NCBI GenBank assembly: GCA_002414505.1
Contig: DHZF01000044.1
Coordinates: 13,125-19,196, forward strand
DNA length: 6,072 nt
Reading direction: 5' to 3'
DNA from: Hyphomonas sp. UBA5111
GTDB lineage: Bacteria; Pseudomonadota; Alphaproteobacteria; Caulobacterales; Hyphomonadaceae
The notes beneath the pieces are model-generated. The model searched no databases. It was not told where the DNA came from and saw only the letters and a list, made by a program, of their open reading frames with translations. This document shows, piece by piece, positions 6,017 through 6,072 of the stretch. The stretch's first letter is position 1. Each line of letters starts with the position of its first letter. The translations under genes and the position numbers were made by a program.

Positions 6017-6072
6017 GGAAGCGGTGTTTGTGGGAGAGAAACACGCTTCCCCGCAGGCCCCTGCGGAGGCAG
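6001..6072. repeat. Cluster of overlapping, mutually exclusive hairpins at the right edge
   Basis: Several stems share bases here. CCCCGGC (6001-6007) pairs with GCCGGGG (6012-6018) around ATGC. GGGGAAGCG plus TGTTT (6015-6029, with G6024 bulged) pairs with AAACA plus CGCTTCCCC (6039-6052), a 14-bp stem. CCGCAG (6051-6056) pairs with CTGCGG (6061-6066). CTGC (6061-6064) pairs with GCAG (6069-6072). Neighbouring stems compete for the same bases. No open frame with start signals is visible. The region most likely belongs to an intergenic repeat that extends beyond the window. Confidence 0.5.

Noticed and set aside
5802..6072. CRISPR-like array or phage attachment region
   Set aside because: The palindromes differ in sequence and spacing, there are no uniform direct repeats with spacers, and there is no integrase or cas gene.

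Overview
The window is GC-rich and densely coding, with GC-biased third codon positions and long antisense shadow frames. Together with the gene families and the types of intergenic palindrome, this suggests an alphaproteobacterium, possibly a marine or aquatic member of the Hyphomonadaceae/Caulobacterales/Maricaulales. That placement is an inference from style and gene content; there is no rRNA or other marker here.

Layout. Positions 1-18 (minus strand) look like the first six codons of a gene cut by the window edge, with its own Shine-Dalgarno and a possible promoter. At 154-1398 (minus) lies a complete stand-alone Hsp70-type ATPase resembling the YegD family. A 271-bp divergent intergenic region (1399-1669) separates it from a large secreted glycoside hydrolase family 9 enzyme (1670-4165, plus). 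That region holds a near-perfect LacI-family-type operator and weak promoter candidates. Only 39 bp after the hydrolase comes a metallo-beta-lactamase-fold exonuclease of the 'ligase-associated DNA exonuclease' type (4205-5233, plus). A small SnoaL/NTF2-like lipoprotein follows (5328-5789, plus) with its own strong ribosome binding site. The last 283 bp contain no gene that I can support. They hold a series of palindromes: a REPIN-like double hairpin with 13-bp terminal inverted repeats, a GNRA-capped hairpin, a long imperfect hairpin, and several overlapping, mutually exclusive stems that run to the window end.

How the genes relate. The genes do not form an obvious single pathway. The hydrolase would be exported to degrade a beta-linked polysaccharide, and the operator-like site suggests sugar-responsive control. 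The exonuclease belongs to a DNA-repair set that usually includes an ATP-dependent ligase, a helicase and a PdeM-type phosphoesterase, none of which is in this window. The Hsp70-like protein and the lipoprotein have only family-level roles. I found no convincing new multi-gene system. The points most worth a second look are the orphaned exonuclease downstream of a GH9 gene, the unassigned N-terminal region and altered active-site loop of the GH9 enzyme, the operator-like site, and the palindrome cluster at the right end.
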